A DNA stretch of 64,000 nucleotides, from the NCBI GenBank assembly GCA_046328715.1, contig JAXLWB010000003.1, forward strand, positions 186,001-250,000, read 5' to 3'. The notes beneath the pieces were generated by a model, which was not told the origin of the DNA, did no database searches, and worked only from the letters and a program-made list of their open reading frames with translations. Of this stretch, positions 42,021-50,598 are shown one piece after another (within the stretch, counting starts at the first letter, position 1; each line of letters begins with the position of its first letter). Both the position numbers and the translations under genes were made by a program. The DNA comes from JAXLWB01 sp046328715. GTDB lineage: Bacteria > Chloroflexota > Anaerolineae > Caldilineales > Caldilineaceae.

Positions 42021-43844
42021 TTACCAACGCGGCTCCACGCCACTAAAGCCTTGCATCACCTGCACCTTGGGGCGACGCATCATTTCGTCTACCGCATTGC
42101 CAGGTGGAATCATCGGGAAGACGTTGACCTCTTCTTTGACACGGAAGTCAATCAGGAAGGGACCCGGCGTTTTGTTGGCTTTATCAATGGCAGCAGCGAC
42201 TTGATCGGGGTGGGTGACGGCCAGGGCAGGGATCGAATAAGCCTCGGCCAGCTTAACATAATCGGGCGACCAGATGGGCGTGCCAGTGTAACGCTTGTCA
42301 TAGAAGAACTGTTGCCATTGGCGCACCATGCCCAAGAAGCCATTATTAATAATGGCGATCTTCACCGGCAAGTCGTGCTCTTGTTTGAGCACAGCCAATT
42401 CTTGTAACGTCATCTGGAAACCGCCATCGCCGACCACCGCCCAGATTAGCCGATCTGGGTGAGCCATCTGGGCACCGATGGCGGCTGGCAAGGCAAAGCC
42501 CATCGTGCCCAAACCACCGCTGGTGAGCAACATGCCCGAGTTCTCGTGCGTATAGTACTGGCTCTCCCACATCTGATGTTGACCGACGTCGGTCACGATG
42601 ATCGGTGGTTTGCCATTCGGTGTGTTGTGGGTGGCGTGCCAGAGTTGGCGAATGACATAGGGAGGAATCAGTTCATCAGTTTCGTCATTCAAAATATCGT
42701 TGAGGCTGGTTTCGCCCTTCCATTCTTGCAACTCATTGACCCAAATCTGGTGGCGGCGGCTTTCAACCAGCGGCAACAGAGCAGGCAAGGTTTCGCCCAA
42801 ATCGCCCAACACGGCTACATCGGGCATGATATTTTTGCCAACCTCAGCCGGATCCAATTCAAAATGGATGATTTTGGCTTGTTTGGCAAATTTATCCAGA
42901 CGTCCTGTGATACGGTCATCAAAGCGCATGCCCATCGCAATCAACACATCGCAGCCTTGAATGGCACGATTGGCATAGGCTTCACCGTGCATACCGCCCA
43001 TGCCCAGGCTAAGACGATGGGTTTCGGGAATGTTGCCGGTACCGAGCAATGTCGTTACCACTGGGATTTCAGCCTTTTCCACCAGTTGCAACAGCTCAGC
43101 GCTCACCCCGGCGATCTGCACGCCATGCCCAGCCAAAATCAAGGGGCGCTCGGCACGGTTGATGAGCTCAGCAGCGCGACGCACCGTATCCATGTTGACA
43201 TGCGGATAGGGGTCAAAGCCGGGCAGATCGATTTCGTAATCATACCGGAAGAGTCCGGTGGCGTTCTGCACATCTTTACAAATATCAACCAACACAACAC
43301 CGGGACGCCCAGAGCGGGCAATGTGAAAAGCTTCTTTGAGGATGAGAGGAAGTTCGTGGACATCGGTGACGAGGTAGTTATGTTTGACCACAGGAGCGGT
43401 CACCCCTACTACGTCGGATTCTTGGAAGGCGTCGGTCCCTAGCAGATTGGTCGGCACCTGGCCGGTGATGGCCACGATTGGCACGCTGTCCATCTGCGCC
43501 GTAGCCAGGCCGGTCACCAAGTTGGTTGCCCCTGGCCCACTGGTGGCGATACAGACACCCACCCTTCCTGTCGCCCGAGCAAAGCCATCGGCCATATGAG
43601 CGGCACACTGCTCGTGACGAACCAACACATGGTGAATTCGACCATCCGCCTCGTACGCTGCTAGAGCATCATAGGTGGGCAGAATCGCACCGCCAGGGTG
43701 TCCGAAGACCAGGTTCGCCCCTTCATGCACAAAGGCTTCCCAGACCATCTGGGCACCGGTCATCTGCTTCACCACAGGTTCAGGTTTAGAACCATTCTGC
43801 CTTTGCGGAGTTGAATCAGGTGTTTGATTTGTTGAATTTGTCAT
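42021..43844 (-). CDS. ilvB: Acetolactate synthase large (catalytic) subunit
   Basis: 607 residues. A thiamin-diphosphate enzyme that joins two pyruvates, or pyruvate and 2-ketobutyrate, with loss of CO2. The N-terminal FGHPGGAILPTYDAL, the central FAD-binding domain (MGMRFDDRITGRL) and the ThDP motif GDGGFQMTLQELAV...NNGFLGMVRQWQ are all present. The ATG at 43844 follows AAAGGATG by five bases. Longer in-frame starts lie within the terminator of the leader and are rejected. It is the first gene of the block and is preceded by the leader-peptide attenuator. Confidence 0.96.
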   Translation of the reverse strand: MTNSTNQTPDSTPQRQNGSKPEPVVKQMTGAQMVWEAFVHEGANLVFGHPGGAILPTYDALAAYEADGRIHHVLVRHEQCAAHMADGFARATGRVGVCIATSGPGATNLVTGLATAQMDSVPIVAITGQVPTNLLGTDAFQESDVVGVTAPVVKHNYLVTDVHELPLILKEAFHIARSGRPGVVLVDICKDVQNATGLFRYDYEIDLPGFDPYPHVNMDTVRRAAELINRAERPLILAGHGVQIAGVSAELLQLVEKAEIPVVTTLLGTGNIPETHRLSLGMGGMHGEAYANRAIQGCDVLIAMGMRFDDRITGRLDKFAKQAKIIHFELDPAEVGKNIMPDVAVLGDLGETLPALLPLVESRRHQIWVNELQEWKGETSLNDILNDETDELIPPYVIRQLWHATHNTPNGKPPIIVTDVGQHQMWESQYYTHENSGMLLTSGGLGTMGFALPAAIGAQMAHPDRLIWAVVGDGGFQMTLQELAVLKQEHDLPVKIAIINNGFLGMVRQWQQFFYDKRYTGTPIWSPDYVKLAEAYSIPALAVTHPDQVAAAIDKANKTPGPFLIDFRVKEEVNVFPMIPPGNAVDEMMRRPKVQVMQGFSGVEPRW

Positions 43845-43879
43845 AAACATCCTTTGAAAAGGAATCAAAATTAAAATAA

Positions 43880-43909
43880 AAAGACCCTTCCCGGTTGGGA
43901 AGGGTCTTT
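43880..43909 (-). terminator. Attenuator terminator of the ilvBN leader
   Basis: AAAGACCCTTCCC (43880-43892) pairs perfectly over 13 bp with 43897-43909 around a four-base loop. On the minus strand TTTATTTTAATTTT follows. It lies 36 bases upstream of the ilvB ATG. CCGGTTGG in the leader message (43949-43956) can pair with CCAACCGG in the terminator (43891-43898), and the pairing extends to 12 bp with one bulge. That is a competing antiterminator that would break the stem. Confidence 0.9.
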
Positions 43910-43929
43910 CATGACCAAAAATCCACACG

Positions 43930-44040
43930 TTAGACGTGTTGCGCTTCTCCAACCGGTAAAGGCTCCTGGCCTACAAGAACAAGGACCAGAAGCTTGCTAA
44001 TAACGACGACCAGAAGGTTGAAAAATGGCATCTTTGACAT
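43930..44040 (-). CDS. ilvL: ilv leader peptide
   Basis: 36 residues, MSKMPFF followed by NLLVVVISKLLVLVLVG and a polar tail. Fifteen of the residues from 9 to 30 are Leu, Val or Ile, the products of the pathway. Stalling of ribosomes at these codons when the charged tRNAs run low would free the antiterminator and let ilvB be transcribed, as in enterobacterial ilv operons. The ATG at 44040 is preferred; a second Met is residue 4. The ribosome site is weak. The longer open frame upstream runs through the promoter and cannot be translated from this transcript. Confidence 0.88.
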   Translation of the reverse strand: MSKMPFFNLLVVVISKLLVLVLVGQEPLPVGEAQHV

Positions 44041-44115
44041 ATACGACAAATGACTTGCGGCAAAATAAGCACACAACATAGGTCTATGCGACAATCGTAC
44101 AACGAGATTACAGCA

Positions 44116-44145
44116 AGTATAACGAAGATGCGCCGCTGCTGTCAA
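44116..44145 (-). promoter_or_regulatory. Sigma-70-type promoter of the ilv operon
   Basis: On the minus strand TTGACA (44140-44145) and TATACT (44116-44121) are 18 bases apart. Expected transcription start is near 44109, about 70 bases before the leader-peptide ATG. Position and quality fit the attenuator that follows. The divergent membrane protein gene must have its promoter in the same 44041-44351 gap, which shows nothing else. Confidence 0.75.
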
Positions 44146-44351
44146 TTTGACTTGACCATTGAGGCGCATTTCAGTATCTACAGAGCTGTTAGCGTGAGCG
44201 TACGTACAGGGCCGGTCACTTACGCTTCCAGTTTCGAAGAGGCGGAAAGATATGAAATTTATCTGCGCTCAGTTCGTGATTCTACTGAATCTGCTGTTAC
44301 AATAGGCAAGCGCGAATCTCTTACAGGGTGTCTGGCCAGAAAGGAAATTGG

Positions 44352-46313
44352 ATGCTCACCCGCCCGACACAAACTTTGGCATTGCTGGCGATTACGATTG
44401 TTCTTTTGGCAGTTTCCTATCAAGCTCCACGACGTGACATTGTTACGATTGGCAAAGAGTGGGATCAGGCTGTAACTAGCGGCTTCTACTTTGCAGAAGA
44501 GAATAATGGCAATAGCTTTCGCTGGTCCAGCGGACTGGCACAAATTGAATTCCCTGGTTTTGGCAAACGGGATGCTCAGCTCACCTTAGAGATGGCCGGT
44601 TTTCGACCTGACGGACCGGCGACTGCTACCATCCTACTCAATCAGACCATTCCCCTGGCGACCGTCACGCTCGATCCGGCCGTCAAACCGTACACCTTCC
44701 CCATTTCGCAACAATCAATTGCGGCCAACGGCGATGTTTTGATCACGATCCAGGCACCTACTTTTAGCGCGCCACCTGATACACGCACGCTTGGTGTACA
44801 GATCTACTCTGCTGAGTTGCGTGCTGACCATTGGAGTCTCACACTTCCACCGCTCATGAGTTGGCTGGAAATGACGATCATTGTCGTCCTGCTGGCTGGC
44901 GCTGCTGACCAACTAAAGGTGAGGAAAGTCATCTGGTGGGTCTGGAGCTTGCTTGTACTGGCAGTGCTGATCGTGGCAAATCAGGTGATGAGTCCGTGGT
45001 TTGATGTCTACTTACCCTGGCTGGTTGGCTTTGGTTTTCTCTGTTGGTTGATCAGCGGCTCGATGCGAGGAGCGACCGTTTGGGAATGGCTGCTCTTGCT
45101 CGGTGCGGGCGTCTCAGCCTATCGTTTTGGCACACGAGCCTACGACTTTTTTCAGACAGGTCTTCCCCAAGGTGACTTTTCGATCTATTTCAGTGCGGCG
45201 CAAAATCTTTACAACGGCCAGCCAATCTACGACTTCAAGGCGGCCAGCGAGATGCCCAACGGACCGGTGTACAAATATCCGCCGCTCTTTGCCATGTTGC
45301 TGGCACCCTTTGGCGGCTGGCCTGCCTGGAATGTCGCCGCGGTCTGGTATCTCACGAACCTGCTGCTCTATACACTGATCTTTGTGCTGCTTGCGGGCGA
45401 AATTGGCAAACTTTATCCGCAGCGGCGACGGCTGCTGACGCTCTTGATTGCCTTACTATTTCTCAACTTCCAACCGACCTGGGAGAGTTTGATCCGCGGC
45501 CAACTCGACATTGTGATCTTGATCTGCGCCATGCTCGGGCTGGTGCTCTATCTGCGTAGGCAGCAAGAGTGGGTAGGCGGTCTTGCACTGGCCTTTGCGA
45601 CCATGCTTAAACTTTATCCTGGCTTTCTGGCCGTCTATTTACTCTGGCGACGGCGCTGGCAGGCGTTGTTGGGTTTTGTGGCTGGCTTTGGGCTGCTGGC
45701 CGTGCTTTCGGGCACGGTCGTGGGTTGGGATGTGCTCTGGCGCTATGTCAGCGAAGTGCTCACCGTGCAGACGGCGGCGGTGCCTTATCCGGAGAACCAA
45801 TCGTGGGACGGGTTTCTTTCGCGTTTTGTCATTCCCGTGGCGGATACGGTCTGGTACACGACCATTCCCTTTGCGACCCCGTGGCGGCTGCTGCTCTATG
45901 TCTGTGTGTTGATTACGCTGATTGTCACCGTGCTTTGGATCTGGCGCTATTCTGGTGGCGAGGACGATCATCGACGCTTTATCCTGGGCTATGGCGCTGC
46001 GTTGTTGGTCATGGTGTTGCTCTGGCCTACCTCGTGGATGCACTATCAGACACTCTTGCTGCCGACTTTTGCACTCCTGTTGAGCGATCAGTTTGATCCG
46101 CAACGGCGCAGTTGGTGGAAATTCGTCCTACTTGCAGCCAGCTTTGCGCTGGTTGCGTTTGGCAACGAATATACGGTGCTGGTCGAGCGCTGGAACGTCG
46201 ACGGCTGGCCGCGCTTGGCACAATCTTATAAGTTTTTTGGTATGATCATTCTTTGGCTGCTCTGTGCTGTGGCAAATCTGCCCGCGAAGGAACAAATAAC
46301 AACTCCTCCCTAA
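44352..46313 (+). CDS. GT87-like membrane glycosyltransferase
   Basis: 653 residues. One N-terminal membrane helix is followed by an outside beta domain (about 30-165), then about ten membrane helices. The region after helix three (ISAAQNLYNGQPIYD-like: SAAQNLYNGQPIYDF, then GPVYKYPPLFAMLLAPFG) is the DUF2029/GT87 pattern of polyprenyl-phosphate-sugar mannosyltransferases, and RGQLDIVILICAML matches its QxN/D motif. It probably adds sugars to a lipid-linked or surface glycan. The ATG at 44352 follows AAGGAAATTGG. The C-terminal stop lies inside a long inverted repeat. Confidence 0.78.
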   Translation: MLTRPTQTLALLAITIVLLAVSYQAPRRDIVTIGKEWDQAVTSGFYFAEENNGNSFRWSSGLAQIEFPGFGKRDAQLTLEMAGFRPDGPATATILLNQTIPLATVTLDPAVKPYTFPISQQSIAANGDVLITIQAPTFSAPPDTRTLGVQIYSAELRADHWSLTLPPLMSWLEMTIIVVLLAGAADQLKVRKVIWWVWSLLVLAVLIVANQVMSPWFDVYLPWLVGFGFLCWLISGSMRGATVWEWLLLLGAGVSAYRFGTRAYDFFQTGLPQGDFSIYFSAAQNLYNGQPIYDFKAASEMPNGPVYKYPPLFAMLLAPFGGWPAWNVAAVWYLTNLLLYTLIFVLLAGEIGKLYPQRRRLLTLLIALLFLNFQPTWESLIRGQLDIVILICAMLGLVLYLRRQQEWVGGLALAFATMLKLYPGFLAVYLLWRRRWQALLGFVAGFGLLAVLSGTVVGWDVLWRYVSEVLTVQTAAVPYPENQSWDGFLSRFVIPVADTVWYTTIPFATPWRLLLYVCVLITLIVTVLWIWRYSGGEDDHRRFILGYGAALLVMVLLWPTSWMHYQTLLLPTFALLLSDQFDPQRRSWWKFVLLAASFALVAFGNEYTVLVERWNVDGWPRLAQSYKFFGMIILWLLCAVANLPAKEQITTPP

Positions 46314-46503
46314 CCCTCCCCTGCTAAGGGAGGGAATTGTCACGGGTAGGATTTTGTTTGGCGGACAAAAAAAGACTTCCTCTCTTCTCACAAGGTTGCT
46401 TCAATAAGGAAGGAAATTGTCGTAGTTTGGTAGACAGAAGAGTAGACTTTACCTGACCTTTCACTGTTCCCTCCCTTAGCAGGGGAGGGTTGGGGAGGGG
46501 TTG
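46301..46503. repeat. Long inverted repeat around a 130-base spacer (MITE-like)
   Basis: Left arm 46301-46336 and right arm 46467-46503 are complementary over at least 29 bp (CCCTCCCCTGCTAAGGGAGG core). The stop codon of the upstream gene (46311-46313) is in the left arm. The spacer has no gene. A third copy of the core, as a single hairpin, sits at 50459-50503. Confidence 0.8.
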
Positions 46504-46527
46504 AATGAATGAATTGAGAAAGTAGTT

Positions 46528-48186
46528 ATGTTACATCGAATTCCCAAACGCTTTGCCTTTACAATGTTGTCTGGCTCGCTGATCATGGTGGTACTGCTGG
46601 TTGTTGTACTGGCAACTGCCACTCGGCCCATCCCAACTAAACCAGATGCACTTACCGGGCGTTGTATTACGCCCGACTGTGTGGGAACTTTCCTACACGA
46701 AACGATTTTGAACACATCGAATGTCAACGTCGATCAATTTGGTTTGCTCTTTCGGCGCAAGGTTGATGGACACATCTATACCCGGCCGCTCTACGTGCCC
46801 GCTGTCGAGATTCCCGGCAAAGGCATGCACAATGTCATCTATATTGCGACTCAGCACAATACCGTCTATGCCTTCGACGCCGACGATCCAGCCTCGGGCG
46901 AACCTCTCTGGCAGACGAATCTTGGCTCGCCCATTCCGCTACCCGATGAGAATATCGGTCCTGCCTACTATGGCGACATTCAGATTGAAGTTGGGGTGAC
47001 CGGTACGCCCGTTATCGACCTGGAAAAGGGCATCATTTACCTCGTTGCTGCTACCCGTGAAAGTGACACAGGAAGTTGCCCATGTCAGTATCCCCATCGC
47101 ATCCACGCCCTGGATCTGCGTACTGGACAAGAGCAACTGGGCGGGCCAGTGGACATTCACATCGATCTGCCACAGACTGGCGATGCCACCTTTATTGGCG
47201 AACGACAGTTGCAACGGGTGGCGTTGCTGCTATCACGGGGAGTCCTCTATATTGGCTTTGGCAGCTATGGAGATCGCACACCTTATCATGGTTGGTTGCT
47301 CGGCTATGACGCACAGACACTCAAACAGGTCTCGACCTTCAATTCGACTCCGGCTGGCAACCAGGGTGGCATCTGGATGGGTGGGTTGCCGCCGTCGGTG
47401 GACAACGATGGCAACCTCTATCTGGTTGTAGCCAACGGCAGCTTCGACGGTGATTCGGCTGGGAACAACTTCGGCATGAGCGTGTTGCGCTTCGACCCGT
47501 CAACTTTGGTCAACAGTACGCCCAAGATCGTTGATTGGTTCTCACCCTTTGACCACCAAAGTTTGATCGACGGTGATGTCGGCTTGGGGTCAACCGGGGC
47601 AATTCTGCTGCCGCGCAACCGAGTGTTGGCGGGCACCAAAAATGGCCAGCTTATTCTGCTCGACCGCAACCACTTGACGCATACCGGTGGCCCGGAAGGT
47701 GACTCGCCGCTTGTGCAACGTTTTCAAGTGTCGTGGGGACCCATGTTCAGCTCGCCGATCTATTGGGCTGGACCACAGGGCGAACGGGTCTACGTGTGGG
47801 GTACGAGCGATGCGCTTAAGGTCTTCCGTTATGATGGCTATCGCATCGATCCCACACCAGAGATGACCAGTACGGTGGTACTTACCGATGTGTGGCCGGG
47901 CGGCATCCTCACCCTTTCGGCCAATGGCAGCCAACTAGGCACGGGCATCGTCTGGGCCAATCACCCCATTCGCAACGCCAATGAACAGACTGCGGAGGGA
48001 ATTCTACGCGCGTACGATGCGCAAGACATTACTCGCGAGTTATGGAACAGCGAGATCAATCGGGATCGTGATCATCTGGGATCTTTTGGGAAATTCACCC
48101 CAGCCACTGTGGTCAACGGCAAAGTGTACGTAGCCACCTTTTCAAATGATCTCAACGTTTACGGCTTGCTCCCCCAAAGCGATTGA
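46528..48186 (+). CDS. Membrane-anchored PQQ-like beta-propeller protein
   Basis: 552 residues. An N-terminal membrane helix (about 14-32) acts as anchor or uncleaved signal. A Cys pair (GRCITPDCVG) precedes the propeller. Blades show the PQQ/BamB-like strands: NVIYIATQHNTVYAFDADDP with GEPLWQTNLG, IYLVAATRES, HRIHALDLRTGQE and the last GKVYVATFSNDLNVYG. Such propellers bind quinone cofactors or act as scaffolds; the PQQ-binding residues are not clear. GAGAAAG lies before the ATG. A secreted, structural or redox role is possible; no partner is obvious nearby. Confidence 0.75.
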   Translation: MLHRIPKRFAFTMLSGSLIMVVLLVVVLATATRPIPTKPDALTGRCITPDCVGTFLHETILNTSNVNVDQFGLLFRRKVDGHIYTRPLYVPAVEIPGKGMHNVIYIATQHNTVYAFDADDPASGEPLWQTNLGSPIPLPDENIGPAYYGDIQIEVGVTGTPVIDLEKGIIYLVAATRESDTGSCPCQYPHRIHALDLRTGQEQLGGPVDIHIDLPQTGDATFIGERQLQRVALLLSRGVLYIGFGSYGDRTPYHGWLLGYDAQTLKQVSTFNSTPAGNQGGIWMGGLPPSVDNDGNLYLVVANGSFDGDSAGNNFGMSVLRFDPSTLVNSTPKIVDWFSPFDHQSLIDGDVGLGSTGAILLPRNRVLAGTKNGQLILLDRNHLTHTGGPEGDSPLVQRFQVSWGPMFSSPIYWAGPQGERVYVWGTSDALKVFRYDGYRIDPTPEMTSTVVLTDVWPGGILTLSANGSQLGTGIVWANHPIRNANEQTAEGILRAYDAQDITRELWNSEINRDRDHLGSFGKFTPATVVNGKVYVATFSNDLNVYGLLPQSD

Positions 48187-48195
48187 CACCTATCT

Positions 48196-50397
48196 TTACT
48201 TTGCTTTAACTTCAACCGTACCGAGCACAATTCGCTCGCCAGATAGGACGTTAGTCGCTTTAACAGGCAAATTCGTGACGGTGTTCGGATCGTACATTCC
48301 TACGGCCAACTGATAGGTACCCGCCGCTAGAGATGGGTCCAGGGCAATCGGATGTGTGTCGTCGAGGATCTCGCCGGGGAGCCAGCGTGTGGTTGGAGTG
48401 AAGCCGGAGACAGGGGCACCGTCGTGTTGTCCTGCCATCTGCGTATCGTCCCTACTGCGCAGGTGGACGAAAACTTTGTATTCGGTGCTCACAGCTTGTC
48501 GGCAGCGCCAGAAGAGGGTAAGATTGATGGTGTCGCCTGCTTGATAGACGGGCCGATCCAGTGAGTAACCGAGCAGATCGGCAAAGTCGCCCACCTGAGC
48601 CTGTACTGGCTGCACGGTCGGCTGTCTGATCCAGGACGCGCTAGCAGGTGTTTCCACCCAGAACAGCAGCAACACCAACACTACAACTGCACCCGTCGCC
48701 GCCAACTTCCATCGCCGCCCTTGCCCTAACAAAAACAATCCCACCCACACAGCAGCTGCTAACGCCGCAAGCCGATCGGCCCAACGGCGGACCTCAGTTT
48801 GTCCCCACTGTACGACGACCTCAACACTACCCGCAGGCAGTTCAAGCGAGCTGATTCCTAAAGCGGAGAAGGGCGCGACTGGAGCAGCCCTATCATTTAC
48901 GGTCGCCTTCCAACCTGGCAAAAAGAGGCGATTGAAGAGCAACTGGCCCGGTTGCTCGCTTTGTATCTGCGCCTGGAGGGTCAGTCCACGGTAGCGCTGA
49001 AGGGTAATCGACGGTAAGGTTGTACTTGGATTCCCAAGTTGCGAACTCGTCGCCGGACTGTTTGGTAGTTCCGTCATTGACACTCGCGTGGTGAGCGGTT
49101 GATAGTCGCTGAAGAGTTCGAGGCCAAGCCGACCCCGTTCGTAGAGGTCACGCAGCGAGACATCGTTGTTGCTAAAGTGGCCGCGCTCAAGTTCGCTGGC
49201 ATAGTTGGCAGGCACGTTCAGAAAGGTATAGCCAAAGAGCAGCAGCGAAATTCCACTCACCAGCAACCAGTCCAACTTACGCTGTGTCCGCACGACCGAA
49301 AGCCCCCCTGCCACCAACAGTGAGACTGCTAAAGTGGAAAAGGCAAAGAGCCGCCAGGGGAATTGGATAAAACGCACCAACGGCAGTTCGCTCCAAAAGG
49401 TTGCCGCCGCTGGCAACTGCAACACGACGGTCACGATCAGTAGAACGAGTATCCCACCGGTCCAGAGCGCACGCTGACGACTGCACCAAAGCATCACAAC
49501 CCCGGCCAGCAGCCCCAGCACAAGTGGTAGCCACCCAAAGCTGTAGACCGCAGGTCGTATATACTCAAAGCCTAACGACTGTTGCACCACCTGACTCAAC
49601 GGCCCCAGATGGTTGAGCGGATCGTAGAAGCCGCTGCTCATAGCAGTGATATTCACCTGATCTTTTTCCAGCAGGGCTGGCAACCAGAAGAAGACACTGA
49701 TTCCCAGTGCAAGCACAAGTGAAAGTAAAGACCAACCCAAACGCCGAAGTGTGCGCTGTTGCCAACTCTCAATCAAACTGAAAAGCAAAACGATAGGCAA
49801 AAAGAAGAGGGCAAGTGCATTGTGGCTAAGGAGTAATGCAGTCCAACTCAGGCTGTGCCAGAGCAGCCAGCGGGTTGGCTGTTGGCTAGCGTAGAGGCGA
49901 TGGAGTGTCCATAAGATCCATGGACAGAGTGCCAGACCCAGCGCCTCGGCACTGGCACCTCGAATATAGATATTGGCGAGTTGATAAGGTGCCGCAACAA
50001 AGGCCACTGCCGCAAGCCAACCGCTGGCTTCGTTTTCAAACCACTCTTTTGCATAAAGATAGGCTCCGATACCGCCAAACCAGAGGCTCAGCGCAAAGGT
50101 CAGCTTGACCGCATCGACGACACCGATACCAAACAGTGTGAACAACGCCGCCAGATACGACGCCAATGGCGGGTAGAATTGAAAGAGTGGAGCCCCGTAT
50201 CCATAGGCCAGTACTGGCGCAATTCTGGGGTAATAGATTCCCACATCCCAACTCTGAAGCAAGGCGAAGACCCGGTAAATGGTGATCAGGATATCGTCCG
50301 AGCCAGCCACGCCCGCTTGAGCAAAAGGGAAAAGTAGAGCACCCACCAACAGTAACAGTGAAACAAGAAAAATCAGGCTACGTTTGTGCAAAATCAT
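48196..50397 (-). CDS. Multi-helix membrane protein, PTPS-related/YfhO-like
   Basis: 733 residues from the ATG at 50397, chosen because it puts the first membrane helix (SLIFLVSLLLLVGALLFPF) at the N-terminus; a GTG further upstream lies in a palindrome. About twelve helices make a GT-C-like fold with GAPLFQFYPPLASYLAALF in the first outside loop, typical of the 6-pyruvoyl-tetrahydropterin-synthase-related membrane proteins, which are thought to be glycosyltransferases. After the last helix (about 590-610) comes a C-terminal beta-sandwich with LLGYSLDRPVYQAGDTINL and TYQLAVGMYDP. The role is probably surface glycan assembly, together with the GT87-like neighbour. Confidence 0.72.
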   Translation of the reverse strand: MILHKRSLIFLVSLLLLVGALLFPFAQAGVAGSDDILITIYRVFALLQSWDVGIYYPRIAPVLAYGYGAPLFQFYPPLASYLAALFTLFGIGVVDAVKLTFALSLWFGGIGAYLYAKEWFENEASGWLAAVAFVAAPYQLANIYIRGASAEALGLALCPWILWTLHRLYASQQPTRWLLWHSLSWTALLLSHNALALFFLPIVLLFSLIESWQQRTLRRLGWSLLSLVLALGISVFFWLPALLEKDQVNITAMSSGFYDPLNHLGPLSQVVQQSLGFEYIRPAVYSFGWLPLVLGLLAGVVMLWCSRQRALWTGGILVLLIVTVVLQLPAAATFWSELPLVRFIQFPWRLFAFSTLAVSLLVAGGLSVVRTQRKLDWLLVSGISLLLFGYTFLNVPANYASELERGHFSNNDVSLRDLYERGRLGLELFSDYQPLTTRVSMTELPNSPATSSQLGNPSTTLPSITLQRYRGLTLQAQIQSEQPGQLLFNRLFLPGWKATVNDRAAPVAPFSALGISSLELPAGSVEVVVQWGQTEVRRWADRLAALAAAVWVGLFLLGQGRRWKLAATGAVVVLVLLLFWVETPASASWIRQPTVQPVQAQVGDFADLLGYSLDRPVYQAGDTINLTLFWRCRQAVSTEYKVFVHLRSRDDTQMAGQHDGAPVSGFTPTTRWLPGEILDDTHPIALDPSLAAGTYQLAVGMYDPNTVTNLPVKATNVLSGERIVLGTVEVKAK

Positions 50398-50458
50398 ACC
50401 GTTCAGAAGTTGTACACAGATCATGACAGGCAAACAGAGTATTGCAACGACGAACTCC

Positions 50459-50503
50459 ACCCTCCCCTCCCCTGGTAAGGGAGGGGAGGGTTAGGGTGGA
50501 GTT
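50459..50503. repeat. GC-rich palindrome
   Basis: CCACCCTCCCCTCCCC on the left faces GGGGAGGG and AGGGTGG on the right around GGTAA. It shares its core with the arms at 46301 and 46467. It lies in the leader of the membrane protein gene. The remaining 50504-50598 has nothing. Confidence 0.7.
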
Positions 50504-50598
50504 CGTAATTACCTCTGGTTACAGATTATCTATTACATCTGTCTCCATCCTCAAAATCTGCGTACAAACTTTTGCTAAGTGCTCAAGCGGCACCGAGT

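Noticed and set aside
42459..43442. 327-codon open frame opposite ilvB
   Set aside because: Shadow of a certain gene; no family features.
43930..44169. 79-codon version of the ilv leader frame
   Set aside because: The longer N-terminus would be read through the -35 and -10 boxes, so only the 36-codon form can be on the transcript.
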